Source: Frateuria_A sp051900535
GTDB taxonomy: Bacteria; Pseudomonadota; Gammaproteobacteria; Xanthomonadales; Rhodanobacteraceae
NCBI RefSeq assembly: GCF_051900535.1
Contig: NZ_JBHZGI010000009.1
Span: forward strand, 30,985 to 94,984
Direction of reading: 5' to 3'
DNA length: 64,000 nt
The notes beneath the pieces were generated by a model. It saw only the letters and a program-made list of their open reading frames with translations, did no database searches and was not told the DNA's origin. The translations under genes were made by a program, and so were the position numbers. This document shows, piece after piece, positions 1 through 8,663 of the stretch. The number at the start of each line of letters is the position of its first letter. Position 1 is the stretch's first letter.

Positions 1-124
1 CCGACACCTCACCCACCTGTCGGCACCCACTGCCGGAAGGGAATCGTGGGCGGCTCAACGGAGGCGTTTCGACGTCGGCGCTCCGGAAGTGCATGGGAAG
101 CCGCTGCGCCTTCGGCGCGTGCAC

Positions 125-1288
125 TCAGCGCAAAGGTGGCCGGCCGGGCTCGTTACGCGCCGGCGCCTTCTCCCGGTTCGAAGGCGCATCCTGCAGCCCC
201 CGCCAGATCGCACCGATCAGTTCGCCGTCGGGATCGTGCTCCTGCTCCCAATACATCAGGCCGCCAAGCCTGTGCGCTTTCACGTAGAGGGCCTTCGCCG
301 AGATCGACTGCGCATCGTCGTAGGTAACGAAGGCATGCGTGCGCCGGTTCCACAACCAGGCAGCCCTGGCCTGCGGATCCCAGTAACGCGCGAAGCCGTT
401 GCGGCCGATGTAGCTCTTCTTCAACTCCGGCCAGGGATGCTCGCCCTGGTAGTGGCCATAGGATCGGTAGAGGCCATCGTGGCCGGGCGCCACCTGAGCA
501 AACTCGCGGCCGTAGAAGGCCACGCCCAGCAAGAGTTTCTCCGGCGGCGCACCGGCCGCCAGGAACTGGCGTACCGCGCCGTCGCCAGTGCGTGCATCGG
601 CCGGCGCCAGGCGCGAGCGATAGAGTCCCGTGTGATGCCCGGTGGTGGGCGTCATGCGATTGACGAAGTCGTAGGTCATCAGGTTGAACCAGTCGACCAA
701 CGGGGCGACCGCCGCGATATCGACGCCATCGACGAACGGCCCATCCGCCACCGCAATGCTGAGCACGTAGTGCCGGCCCTTGCCCTGCCGGTCCAGCGCC
801 TGGCGCAGCGCCTTCAGCAGCAAGGTGAAATGGGCCCGGTCGGTCGGGCTCCAAGCGATGCCCGATTCGCCATGCCCCGGATATTCCCAGTCCACGTCCA
901 GCCCATCGGCGCCCAGCGCCGCGACGAGACTCGCCGCGCTCCGGGCGAAGACCCGCCGCCCTTGAGCCGTCGCGGCTGCCTCGGAGAAACCACCGGCGCC
1001 CCAGCCGCCCACCGCGATCGTCACCCTGAGCGACGGCTTCATGCGCTTGAGCGCCAGCAGCCGGCGCAGTCGCGCAGCCGCGCCGTCATCCAGCACCACC
1101 CGGCCCCGCTCGACATGGGCGAAGGCGAAGATCAGCGTATCGATGCGATCGACCGTGCGCGCCTGCGTGTCGTTCCAGTCGGTGGCATAGCCCACCACGC
1201 GATAACGAGCCGCTTGCGCCACGCCAGCGACCACGGCCAGCGCGCCGGCAAGCAGGATGAGGACAAGCCTCGGCGGGCGTAGCGGCAT
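125..1288 (-). CDS. Secreted glycoside hydrolase family 18 (chitinase-like) enzyme
   Basis: A 387-residue protein. The signature DGLDVDWE at residues 128-135 is the GH18 DxxDxDxE motif, with E135 as predicted acid/base catalyst. A VGGW strand (93-96) precedes it, as in the SxGG element of the family, and a YWEQEHD segment lies near the C-terminus. GH18 enzymes hydrolyse beta-1,4 GlcNAc polymers. Residues 1-27 form a Sec signal peptide (hydrophobic core LVLILLAGALAVVAGV), so the enzyme is exported. I start at the ATG at 1288 because the frame is open further upstream but only this start puts the signal peptide at the N-terminus. No chitin-binding module is visible. It is divergent from the histidine kinase gene at 1474. 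Family is clear; substrate is not. Confidence 0.88.
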   Translation of the reverse strand: MPLRPPRLVLILLAGALAVVAGVAQAARYRVVGYATDWNDTQARTVDRIDTLIFAFAHVERGRVVLDDGAAARLRRLLALKRMKPSLRVTIAVGGWGAGGFSEAAATAQGRRVFARSAASLVAALGADGLDVDWEYPGHGESGIAWSPTDRAHFTLLLKALRQALDRQGKGRHYVLSIAVADGPFVDGVDIAAVAPLVDWFNLMTYDFVNRMTPTTGHHTGLYRSRLAPADARTGDGAVRQFLAAGAPPEKLLLGVAFYGREFAQVAPGHDGLYRSYGHYQGEHPWPELKKSYIGRNGFARYWDPQARAAWLWNRRTHAFVTYDDAQSISAKALYVKAHRLGGLMYWEQEHDPDGELIGAIWRGLQDAPSNREKAPARNEPGRPPLR

Positions 1289-1473
1289 GGCGCGGATTCC
1301 TCTGCGGGAGGCCATCGAGCATGCCATGCCTGCGCAGCTCCCGCAGAGCTCCCGGGGGTGTCTGCTTGCCCCCTTGCAAGCGGGCGGGGCGCTGGTACCT
1401 TCAATGCGTTCCCCTCTTGGCGGCAGGCCGCGCGGCGGGGCAAAGGCCGCAACGCATACACCTGAGGTCGTCC

Positions 1474-2745
1474 ATGAAGAATCCCGATGCCAGCCCGGTC
1501 CCGACGCGCGACGCACTACCGGAGCGGCATGCCACCTGGCGCGAGCTGGAAGCGGAGCGACGCCTGCAGGAGATCAGCTCGCGCCTGATTTCGCACGAGC
1601 ACGAGGATTCGCTGTACGAAGAGATCTTGGATGCGGCCATGGTGATCATGGATTCGGACGCGGCCAGCGTGCAGCGACTGGAGAACAACGGTCGCCTGCG
1701 GCTGCTTGGCAGTCGCGGCTTCCATCCGGATTCGGCCGCTTACTGGGAGTGGGTGTCCGTCGACCACTCCAGTGCCTGCGGCATCGCCCTGCGTACCGGC
1801 GAGCGTGTCATCGCCGAAGATGTGGAGGCGCCCTCGCTCGCGGTCGGCGAGGGCGACCTGGACAGCTATCGGCGATCGGGCATTCGCGCCGCGCAGAGCA
1901 CGCTGTTGCGCTCGCGCTCCGGGCAACCGCTCGGCATGATCTCCAGCCACTGGTACCGGCCGCACCGGCCTGGCGAGCGCGAACTGCGCATGCTCGACAT
2001 CCTCGCCCGCCAGGCAGCCGACCTGATCGAACGCATGCAGTCGCGCGAAGCGCTGGAGCGCGAGAGCGCCGCCGCACGCGCGGCCGAGGCGCATGGTCGC
2101 CTGCTCGTGCACGAACTCAGCCACCGGGTGAAGAACACGCTGGCGACCGTGCAGTCCGTGGCCATCCAGACACTCAGGAACGCCGGTTCGCTCGAGGCCT
2201 TCGGCCAGGACTTCCTGGCCCGTCTCGCGGCCCTGGCGCAGACCCACGATCTGCTGATCCGCAACCAGTGGCAGGGGGCCGAGCTGCGCGAGATGCTCGA
2301 TCAGGAACTCAAACCCTACGGCCGACCCGAGGGCCCGTGCCTGTTGTTGCAGGGCGAGTCGGTACGGCTGGATCCGAAGGTCGCGCTCGCGCTGGGCATG
2401 GCGCTGCACGAGCTGGCGACGAACGCGGCCAAGTACGGCGCCTTGTCCTGCCCGCAGGGCCAGCTCCAGGTGAACTGGCATCGCCACCCCGACGAGACGC
2501 TGCACATCAGCTGGACCGAGCGTGGCGGCCCATCGGTGCAACCGCCCACCCGCCGGGGCTTCGGCTCGCGCGTGATCGAACAGGGCCTTGCCTACGAGCT
2601 GCAGGCGGAGGTCCAGCTTGGCTTCCCGCCGTCGGGTGTGTCGTGCCTGTTCCGGATCCCGCTGACGGCACAGCCCGGCGGGATGGAAATCGCGCCGCTC
2701 CAGGACAACGCCTGCCGCGGCCTCAGCTGGAATGATCCAGGATGA
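1474..2745 (+). CDS. GAF-domain sensor histidine kinase of the HWE/HisKA_2 type
   Basis: A 423-residue cytoplasmic kinase without membrane segments. Residues about 25-185 form a GAF sensor domain. The block HELSHRVKNTL (213-223) is the HisKA_2/HWE dimerisation region, with H217 the likely phosphate acceptor. LHELATNAAKYGAL (311-324) is the N-box of the ATPase domain. HWE kinases often act in light, redox or general stress responses. No response regulator lies next to it, so its partner is elsewhere. The ATG at 1474 follows TGAGGT and gives a normal N-terminus. Its 3' end overlaps the convergent NTF2-like gene by 23 nt. Confidence 0.88.
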   Translation: MKNPDASPVPTRDALPERHATWRELEAERRLQEISSRLISHEHEDSLYEEILDAAMVIMDSDAASVQRLENNGRLRLLGSRGFHPDSAAYWEWVSVDHSSACGIALRTGERVIAEDVEAPSLAVGEGDLDSYRRSGIRAAQSTLLRSRSGQPLGMISSHWYRPHRPGERELRMLDILARQAADLIERMQSREALERESAAARAAEAHGRLLVHELSHRVKNTLATVQSVAIQTLRNAGSLEAFGQDFLARLAALAQTHDLLIRNQWQGAELREMLDQELKPYGRPEGPCLLLQGESVRLDPKVALALGMALHELATNAAKYGALSCPQGQLQVNWHRHPDETLHISWTERGGPSVQPPTRRGFGSRVIEQGLAYELQAEVQLGFPPSGVSCLFRIPLTAQPGGMEIAPLQDNACRGLSWNDPG

Positions 2746-3187
2746 TCTTCCAGCCCTTTGCCGTCTTCTCCCACAACAGCGAATAGACGCCGTCGTCCTG
2801 GGCGGCTTCGCCGTGTTCGCTGCGATCCAGGTGGAAGCGTCCGGTGACCACCGCGTAACGCACCTCACCCTGCGCGCAAGGCAGCATCCGCACGTCCACG
2901 TCCGAGAACGTCAGCCGGCCCATCTGCGCGTCGTTCGCGTAATGCTTGCGGTAGCTGGCCAGGATCGCCTGGTAGCCCTTGCGCACGGAACTGCCTACGA
3001 AGGTGGTATCCGGCGCGTCCTTGTAGCCGTGCATGAAGGTTTCCACGTCGCCACGGTTCCACGCGGCCTGCTGGTCGGCCAGCACCTGGCGGATGGCGGC
3101 TGCATCGTCGGTCGCGGCCGTGGCGGGCAAGGCGGCGACCAGCATCAGCAGCGATCCGAACACGAACACCCAGCGTGACAGTTTCAT
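2723..3187 (-). CDS. Exported NTF2/SnoaL-like protein (DUF4440 type)
   Basis: A 154-residue protein with a Sec signal peptide (1-24, ending ATAA) followed by a single NTF2-like cone fold: the AIRQVLADQQAAWNRGDVETFMHGY helix pair and the closing strands around WEKTAKGWKIILDHSS are typical of DUF4440/SnoaL_3 proteins. The biochemical role of these small periplasmic proteins is mostly unknown. The ATG at 3187 has an AGGAG site 8 nt upstream. A second exported member of this broad fold lies at 54739-55335, but the two are not close copies. Confidence 0.82.
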   Translation of the reverse strand: MKLSRWVFVFGSLLMLVAALPATAATDDAAAIRQVLADQQAAWNRGDVETFMHGYKDAPDTTFVGSSVRKGYQAILASYRKHYANDAQMGRLTFSDVDVRMLPCAQGEVRYAVVTGRFHLDRSEHGEAAQDDGVYSLLWEKTAKGWKIILDHSS

Positions 3188-3227
3188 CGCTTGACTCCTC
3201 GGTTGGGCCAACGGGGGCCGGTCGAGC

Positions 3228-4085
3228 TTAGCCGCTTCCCTGCCCCACGCACCGGAACACGGCCACCCGGTCCGCCGTCGTCGGCCCATCCGTGTGCAGC
3301 CACGCCTCGTCGCCGACGATGCGGGTGCAGGGGCCGAAGGTGCAGACCCGGATCGGCCGCCGCATCCCTTCGCGCCGCAGCGCATCCAGCACGTCGCGCA
3401 GCACCGTCCCAAGGAATGGGGTGTAGAGGAAGAACACGGTGCCGCGGGACAGGTCCGCATCGCGCGCATCCTGCACCAGGAACTCCACGCGCTCCAGCTT
3501 GAGTCGACGGGCCGCGCGCCGCGCGGCATCGGCATGGGATGGCTGCCACTCCACGCCGATGGCGCGCGCGCCGGTACAGAGCGAGGCCAGCATCGGCACG
3601 TGCCCGAGTCCGGAGCCGAGGTCGACCAGCACGTCGCGTGGACCCACGCCGCTGCGCACGAGCATGTCCAGCGCGTGGCGCGCCGGCGTCGGCTGGTAGA
3701 ACACCATCTCCGGTTCCAGTGGGCGAGAGTCCGGACCCGGGTCCGCCAGTCGCAGCACGCCGGCGAGCAGTTCGTCGAGTGCGTCGTAGCCCTCGCCGTC
3801 GATAAGGCCCGCCTCCTGTTGCCAGCGCCGGAACACTGCCGGCCCGTGATTGGCCCGGACCGCCGCACGCAAGCGCCGGTGCAGCATGGCATCGGCAAGT
3901 TCCAGCCGCTGGCGCAGTGCCTGCGCGCGTGCAGCGGCACCAGCCTCGGCGTCATGCGCCAGGACGGGCCACACGCGGTCGATCCAGTCCAGCGCTTCGG
4001 CGCGCGCGTGCCAGCGCTCCGCGGCCTCGAGCGTCGCGTCGCGGGCCAGTTGATCGAGCCTGTCGAGAATGCGGTCGGCAGTCAT
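3228..4085 (-). CDS. Class I SAM-dependent methyltransferase-like protein
   Basis: A 285-residue soluble protein. An N-terminal helical region (about 1-120) precedes a Rossmann-type methyltransferase domain with motif I VDLGSGLGHV (154-163) and an acidic loop GVEWQPSHAD (177-186) that would bind the ribose of S-adenosylmethionine. The FLYTPFLG segment occupies the motif IV region. The arrangement resembles the DOT1/class I methyltransferases that act on protein or small molecules, but the substrate cannot be told. It lies 40 nt upstream of the exported NTF2-like gene, on the same strand. Confidence 0.75.
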   Translation of the reverse strand: MTADRILDRLDQLARDATLEAAERWHARAEALDWIDRVWPVLAHDAEAGAAARAQALRQRLELADAMLHRRLRAAVRANHGPAVFRRWQQEAGLIDGEGYDALDELLAGVLRLADPGPDSRPLEPEMVFYQPTPARHALDMLVRSGVGPRDVLVDLGSGLGHVPMLASLCTGARAIGVEWQPSHADAARRAARRLKLERVEFLVQDARDADLSRGTVFFLYTPFLGTVLRDVLDALRREGMRRPIRVCTFGPCTRIVGDEAWLHTDGPTTADRVAVFRCVGQGSG

Positions 4086-4134
4086 CGGCCAAGCATGGCA
4101 GCGGACGCCGCGACGCGGGAGATGCGCGCGGCGC

Positions 4135-4575
4135 TCAGTCGGGGATCTCCGCCTCGACCAGCTTTGCCAGCAGCACCAGCGATTCCTGCCAGCCGAGGTA
4201 GCAGGCTTCGGTCGGGATCGCGTCGGGAATGCCTTCCTGTACCACCGTCAGCTCGGTGCCGCAGGAAACCCGGCCGAGCGAAACGGTGGTGACCATCTCG
4301 CCCGCAAGGTTCGGATCGTCGAAGCGGTCGGTGTAGCGCAGCCGCTCGCCCGGCTGCAGTTCGAGGTACGTGCCGCCGAACGTGTGGCTGCTGCCCGTCG
4401 AGAAGTTGGTGAACGACATGCGGTAGCTGCCGCCGACCCGGGCGTCCATGTGATGGACCTTGCCGGTGAAACCGTTGGGTGGCAGCCACTTGGCCATGGC
4501 GTCGGGATCGACGAACGCGCGGTAGAGGCGCTCGGGCGTGGTGCGAAGGACACGATGCAGCCGGACGGTACCCAT
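4135..4575 (-). CDS. SRPBCC (AHSA1-type START-like) protein
   Basis: A 146-residue protein of the activator of Hsp90 ATPase homologue 1-like family: N-terminal VLRTTPERLYRAFVDPDAMAKWLPP, the central GGSYRMSF strand and a C-terminal long helix (CYLGWQESLVLLAKLVE) are characteristic. The fold makes a hydrophobic ligand pocket. Bacterial members are often encoded beside ArsR regulators, but none is present here, so the ligand is unknown. Strong AGGAGG ribosome site upstream of ATG 4575. Confidence 0.85.
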   Translation of the reverse strand: MGTVRLHRVLRTTPERLYRAFVDPDAMAKWLPPNGFTGKVHHMDARVGGSYRMSFTNFSTGSSHTFGGTYLELQPGERLRYTDRFDDPNLAGEMVTTVSLGRVSCGTELTVVQEGIPDAIPTEACYLGWQESLVLLAKLVEAEIPD

Positions 4576-4670
4576 GGTTGGCCTCCTGACATAAGGGCGT
4601 TCGCTACCACGACGCGCGCTGGCGCCCGGTTTCGACAGGCCGGCAGGTTACGGGCGGGCCCGCATCTGCG

Positions 4671-5180
4671 CTAGTTCGCCAGTCGGACCAGCAACGCCCA
4701 TCCCTCGCCCGCCAGGTACAGGCCCAGGCCGAACACCAAATGGGTGACCAGGCTGCGCCGTCGCGCCGCGCCGGGGCGCGGCGTCCGCGAAGCGGCCAGG
4801 CCTGCCCCTAGCGCCGGCTGCAGCACCAGGAAGGGCGCGGCCACGCTGGCCAGTCCCACCGCCAGCGCGGGACCGGGCGACGGTGCGTGTGCCCACTCGA
4901 TGCCGGCGGCGCCGAGCAGCGTCGCGGCGATACCGACGCCGATCGCGTAGTGCGCTGTCCAGCCGATCGCGCCTTCCCCAGCCACCCGCGGCGCGTCCTT
5001 GATCGCATCATGGCGCAGGCACCCATGTACCAGATGACCGAGCCAGCGCCCGACCATCGCATAGTCGAGCACCGGCACGCCGAAGACATGCTTTTGGCAC
5101 AGCCACCAGGCATCCATGACGAGCGTGCCGCCGATACCGACCACGGCGGCGTGGAAAAGAAAGTGCGCAAGCTCAGCCAT
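4671..5180 (-). CDS. DUF2938 integral membrane protein
   Basis: A 169-residue protein with four predicted membrane segments (about 5-27, 72-92, 100-120 and 142-165). The opening GGTLVMDAWWLCQKHVFGVP and the conserved GEGAIGWTAHYAIG match the DUF2938 family, whose function is unknown. The gene is transcribed away from a MerR-family regulator. Its predicted promoter (TTGACC at 5273-5268, TAGGCT at 5248-5243, minus strand) carries a MerR-type operator in a 19-bp spacer, so it is probably the regulator's main target. Confidence 0.82.
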   Translation of the reverse strand: MAELAHFLFHAAVVGIGGTLVMDAWWLCQKHVFGVPVLDYAMVGRWLGHLVHGCLRHDAIKDAPRVAGEGAIGWTAHYAIGVGIAATLLGAAGIEWAHAPSPGPALAVGLASVAAPFLVLQPALGAGLAASRTPRPGAARRRSLVTHLVFGLGLYLAGEGWALLVRLAN

Positions 5181-5242
5181 GGACGTGCTCCCGTGGTTGC
5201 TGTTCTGCAGTCATCGGCTTGCCTGCCGATCGCGATTGGGAG

Positions 5243-5273
5243 AGCCTACGAACTCAAGTCCACTTGAGGTCAA
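5243..5273 (-). promoter_or_regulatory. MerR-type promoter/operator, perfect dyad in a 19-bp spacer
   Basis: On the minus strand TTGACC (5273-5268) and TAGGCT (5248-5243) are separated by exactly 19 bp, the overlong spacer typical of MerR-activated promoters. The spacer holds the perfect dyad CTCAAGT-CC-ACTTGAG (5253-5268), nearly identical to the known SoxR box. It points at the DUF2938 gene. The same dyad overlaps the GAGGT ribosome site of the merR-like gene, so the regulator probably also represses itself. Confidence 0.72.
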
Positions 5274-5275
5274 GC

Positions 5276-5716
5276 ATGAAATTGCTCGATATCGCCAAAG
5301 TGGCCAGCCGCTCCGGCCTGCCGCCTTCCACGCTGCGCTTCTACGAGCAAAAGGGATTGATCGCCTCGGTGGGCCGGCATGGCCTGCGGCGCCTGTTCGG
5401 GCCCGAGGTGCTGGAGCGCCTGGCGCTGATCACGCTGGGACGCATCGCCGGTTTCGCGCTGGACGACCTGGCGGCGCTGTTCAAGGCCGGCGACAAGCCG
5501 CGCATCGACCGCCGCCAGCTGGCGGCCAGGGCCGACGAGCTGGACCGGACCATCCGCCAACTGGCCGCGGTGCGCGACGGCCTGCGCCACGCGGCCAGCT
5601 GTCCTGCCCCAAGCCATCTGGAATGCCCGAAGTTCCAGCGCCTGATGCGGGCTGCGACCGCCAGCCAGGCACGCCCCGCCGGCAAGCGGCCGCCACGTCG
5701 CAGCGCGCCGGCATGA
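5276..5716 (+). CDS. MerR-family transcriptional regulator, SoxR-like but without the Fe-S cluster motif
   Basis: A 146-residue one-component regulator. The N-terminal winged helix (residues 1-70, with VASRSGLPPSTLRFYEQKGLI) resembles SoxR, followed by the dimerisation helix and a short effector tail. SoxR binds [2Fe-2S] through four cysteines; here only two remain, C-x7-C, in SCPAPSHLECP, so a thiol or metal sensor is more likely than an iron-sulfur redox sensor. The start at 5276 is set by GAGGT, which is part of the operator dyad. Divergent from the DUF2938 gene. Confidence 0.82.
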   Translation: MKLLDIAKVASRSGLPPSTLRFYEQKGLIASVGRHGLRRLFGPEVLERLALITLGRIAGFALDDLAALFKAGDKPRIDRRQLAARADELDRTIRQLAAVRDGLRHAASCPAPSHLECPKFQRLMRAATASQARPAGKRPPRRSAPA

Positions 5717-5827
5717 AGACGGCGGGCCAGCATTGCTGACGCGCGCTTGATCGGCCGGTAACACGCCCGGGCACAGGATGCCGCCGGGAAATCCGGGCTG
5801 GCCTCGCTGTCCTGCGGGAGGCCTCTC

Positions 5828-6382
5828 ATGCCTGCCTCGATCGCTCCCCTCGTCCTCGCCACCGCGCTGCTCGCCATGCCCGTGGCGCATGCCGACAATC
5901 CCAAGCAGCCATCCGACGCCCAGCTCATCGCCAGCGCCATGCGTGCGGCGCCGGCCGGCGTGGGTCGCCATGCCACCATCATGACCATGCAGTCGGACGG
6001 CACCATGCGCACGCTGCGCCAGGGCAACAACGGCTTCACCTGCATCCCCGACGCCCCCGCCACGCCGGGTCCGGATCCGATGTGCGCGGACAAGGCCGCG
6101 ATGGGCTGGGTGCACGCCTGGCTGACACACGCCACGCCGCCGGCCGGCAAGGTCGGGCTGATGTACATGCTCGAAGGCGGCACCGACGCCAGCAACACCG
6201 ATCCCTACGCGAGCAAGCCGCAAGGCAATCACTGGGTCAAGACCGGACCGCACGTGATGGTGGTCGGCGCCGATGCGGCGTTCTACGACCAGTACCCGAA
6301 GGCGGCCGATCCGGTCACGGATGCGCCGTACGTGATGTGGGCGGACACGCCCTACCGGCACCTGATGGCGCCGATCCGCTGA
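5828..6382 (+). CDS. Exported protein of unknown function (paralogue of the protein at 57458-58279)
   Basis: A 184-residue protein with a signal peptide (1-22, cleavage after AHA). It is not a recognised family. The segment around AAPAGVGRHATIMTM, followed by GNNGFTCIPD and a later PMCADK, can be aligned by eye with AAPVSISKDATVLVL and GTNGFVCWVA in the larger exported protein at 57458-58279, so the two look like distant paralogues. Two cysteines (in GFTCIPD and PMCADK) could form a disulfide in the periplasm. Ribosome site GGGAGG 8 nt before the ATG. Confidence 0.72.
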   Translation: MPASIAPLVLATALLAMPVAHADNPKQPSDAQLIASAMRAAPAGVGRHATIMTMQSDGTMRTLRQGNNGFTCIPDAPATPGPDPMCADKAAMGWVHAWLTHATPPAGKVGLMYMLEGGTDASNTDPYASKPQGNHWVKTGPHVMVVGADAAFYDQYPKAADPVTDAPYVMWADTPYRHLMAPIR

Positions 6383-6400
6383 GGTGCGTCGATCTCGCAA

Positions 6401-6418
6401 GGTGGGCTTGAGCCCACC
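6401..6418. terminator. Palindrome between convergent genes
   Basis: GGTGGGCT-TG-AGCCCACC forms an 18-nt perfect inverted repeat between the convergent genes ending at 6382 and 6431. There is no T-tract on either strand, so it may be a REP-type unit or a weak bidirectional terminator. Confidence 0.45.
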
Positions 6419-6430
6419 CCGCGGGCGCGG

Positions 6431-7873
6431 TTACAGCTGGGAAGCAAATTCGGCCCAGAACCGGTCGGTGACCTGCTGCGTCCACGGCCGTGCACGCAGC
6501 CGCGCCATCGTGACCGGCTGCGACGCGGCCAGGTCCCGGTCGAACACATCGGTCATGCGACCCGCGAAGGGGCCGTCGTAGATCGCGATATTGGCCTCGT
6601 CGTTGAGGTGCAACGAACGACTGTCGAAATTGGCCGAGCCGGCAAGCGTCAGGTAGCCATCGACCACCATCAGCTTGCTGTGGAACAGCGACGGCGTGTA
6701 GCGGGCGATCTGGGCACCCGCGTCGAGGAATGGGGCCCAGTAGGTGCGCGAGGCGTCGCCGACCATGTGGCCATCGACGTGGTCGCCCTCGACGATGATG
6801 CGCACGCGCACGCCGCGCGCCAGCGCGTCCATCAGGGCCTGTCGCACCGGCTCGTCCGGCACGAAGTAGGACGCTTCCAGGTCGATCGACCGCCGCGCGC
6901 CGGCGATGGCCAGCAGGAACATGCGCTGGGAGTTGTACTCGCCCACGCGGTCGGTGCTGGCGATCACCTGCACGGGCAACCGGCCCGCCGCCGAAGAGGT
7001 CGCCACGTCAGCCGGCGGCAGCGGTTGGCCACCGGTGGCCAGCCAGTGTTCCTCGAATACGCCGCGCATCTGCGTCACCGCGGGGCCCCGCATGCGGAAC
7101 ATCATGTCGCGCTTCTGCTTGCCGTTGCTGGCGTTGCCCAGCCATGCATCGTCGATGCCCATGCCGCCGGTCCAGGCCACGCGATCGTCCACCACCATCA
7201 GCTTGCGGTGGGTGCGTTTATTGAGACTTGCCAACTGGTCCAGCCGCACCGGCCGGTAGAAATGGAAATCCACGCCCGCCGCGCGCAGCCGCTCGGCGTC
7301 GGCCACGTTGCCGCGCGAGCCCATCCAGTCGACCACCACGCGCACCTTCACGCCGGCGCGCGCGCGTTCGGACAGCGCTGCGACGAAGACATCGGCGATA
7401 TGCCCGCGCCGCAGGATGTAGCTCTCCAGTTCGATGCTTTTCCGCGCCGAGCGGATGTCGGCAAGCATGGCCGGAAAGTAGGCATCGCCGTTCTGCAGGT
7501 CGACCACGGCGTCGCCCTGGGTGACCGGACTGCCGAGCAGGGCTTCGGCCTGCTGCCGGAACGCCGGACTGTCGACCGGCGCCACGTTGGCCGGCGCCCG
7601 CGACAGCCCCGGGCCCGCAGGCAAGACATTCGCCGCGGTCAGTCCCGCCAGGCCGACCGAGAACACACCGGCGAGCACGAGGCCAACCGTGCGCCAGGTC
7701 CTGCGCAAACCCGCGCCGACCCGCCGCACTCCCCACCGGCCGGGCGGGTTGCCGGTCGGATCGAGTACGCCGGGATGGCCGAAGCCATGGCACGTGCGCG
7801 ACTTGCGCACGTCGGAGGGTGCACCCACGGTGGACCGGCTTGCGGCTTCCGGCGTGCGAAGGAATGGCTGCAT
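6431..7873 (-). CDS. Phospholipase D-family cardiolipin synthase-like protein
   Basis: A 480-residue protein with one N-terminal membrane anchor (about 61-82) and two HKD catalytic motifs: H222-x-K224-x4-D229 and H398-x-K400-x4-D405, the latter followed by GSANFDSRS. This is the architecture of ClsA/B/C-type synthases, which join two phosphatidylglycerols (or PG and another alcohol) into cardiolipin at the inner membrane. The N-terminal 55 residues are polar and low in complexity, so the true start may be further in than ATG 7873; no strong Shine-Dalgarno helps. Stand-alone cardiolipin synthase is the best guess; a PLD hydrolase is possible. Confidence 0.83.
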   Translation of the reverse strand: MQPFLRTPEAASRSTVGAPSDVRKSRTCHGFGHPGVLDPTGNPPGRWGVRRVGAGLRRTWRTVGLVLAGVFSVGLAGLTAANVLPAGPGLSRAPANVAPVDSPAFRQQAEALLGSPVTQGDAVVDLQNGDAYFPAMLADIRSARKSIELESYILRRGHIADVFVAALSERARAGVKVRVVVDWMGSRGNVADAERLRAAGVDFHFYRPVRLDQLASLNKRTHRKLMVVDDRVAWTGGMGIDDAWLGNASNGKQKRDMMFRMRGPAVTQMRGVFEEHWLATGGQPLPPADVATSSAAGRLPVQVIASTDRVGEYNSQRMFLLAIAGARRSIDLEASYFVPDEPVRQALMDALARGVRVRIIVEGDHVDGHMVGDASRTYWAPFLDAGAQIARYTPSLFHSKLMVVDGYLTLAGSANFDSRSLHLNDEANIAIYDGPFAGRMTDVFDRDLAASQPVTMARLRARPWTQQVTDRFWAEFASQL

Positions 7874-7982
7874 GGGCTCTATCTGGTCAAACTGTTATCA
7901 AATCATGGGGTTGCGCTACTGAACCCCAAGCAAGCACGACGATGGCATCGCTCGCCCCGTGCCGCCCTGTCGGAGACAAGAC

Positions 7983-8447
7983 ATGCATGGCATACCCACG
8001 CGCTCCTCGCTCGTCTCGGTGATTCCCGTCCGCGGCCAGGGCAAGGATGCCCGCACGCTGCTCCTGCACCGCGCCAACGCCCACCTCCATGGCCTGTGGA
8101 CCTACGCCGCCGGGCACCTTGAGCCGGGCGAGACGGCCTGGCAGGCGGCCATGCGCGAACTGGCCGAAGAGACGGGCCTGCGACCGACGGCGCTTTATTC
8201 GGCCGACCAATGCGAGACCTACTACGACGTGCGCGAGGAATGCATCGCGGTGGTGCCGGCTTTCGTCGCCTTCGTCGCGTCCACTGCCGAGGTGCACCTT
8301 GACGCCGAACACGACGATCACGCCTGGCTGTCCTTCCCTGACGCCATCGCGCGCCTGCCGTTCGGTGGCCAGCGCACGCTCTACGCGCACGTGCAGCGCG
8401 AGTTCCTCCTGCGGCCGCCGGCGCCGGCGCTGCGAATGCCGATCTAG
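7983..8447 (+). CDS. Nudix hydrolase
   Basis: A 154-residue protein with a complete Nudix box, GHLEPGE-x7-RELAEETGL (Gx5Ex7REUxEExGU), which binds Mg2+ and hydrolyses nucleoside diphosphates linked to another moiety. The start MHGIPTR at 7983 follows GGAGA. Nothing near it reveals the substrate. It may act as a general nucleotide-pool or NADH/ADP-ribose pyrophosphatase. Confidence 0.86.
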   Translation: MHGIPTRSSLVSVIPVRGQGKDARTLLLHRANAHLHGLWTYAAGHLEPGETAWQAAMRELAEETGLRPTALYSADQCETYYDVREECIAVVPAFVAFVASTAEVHLDAEHDDHAWLSFPDAIARLPFGGQRTLYAHVQREFLLRPPAPALRMPI

Positions 8448-8663
8448 GTTCCGGCGGGGTCAGATTCCCTGAGGTCGCGATCGAGATCGGAGGCACGTTT
8501 CGATGGTGCCGCCCAAAAAAAGCGGGCTGCAGTCCGGGGCGCTTTTCTTTTGCAGCGCGTACTGAGGCGATGCCCTGTCCGGTCGCAAGAAAGACGTCGT
8601 CTACAAGCCGGCTGCGCACGGACAACGCCGTTGCGCTCGCGAGCGCCCCAGTCCTCCCTGATG
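8448..8663. other. Intergenic stretch with a degenerate REP-like fragment and a possible terminator
   Basis: After the Nudix gene, GGGGTCAGATTCCCTGA (about 8455-8471) resembles the GGTCAGAG arms of palindromes seen at 45.9 and 62.9 kb. An imperfect stem AAAAGCG...CGCTTTT (about 8517-8547) may end transcription of the Nudix gene or of the convergent BON gene. No gene is seen. Confidence 0.3.

Noticed and set aside
1..124. A gene at the window start
   Set aside because: Short frames only; no motif or ribosome site.
5276..5716. Calling the MerR-like gene soxR
   Set aside because: The four cysteines of the Fe-S cluster are not present, despite the SoxR-box-like operator.
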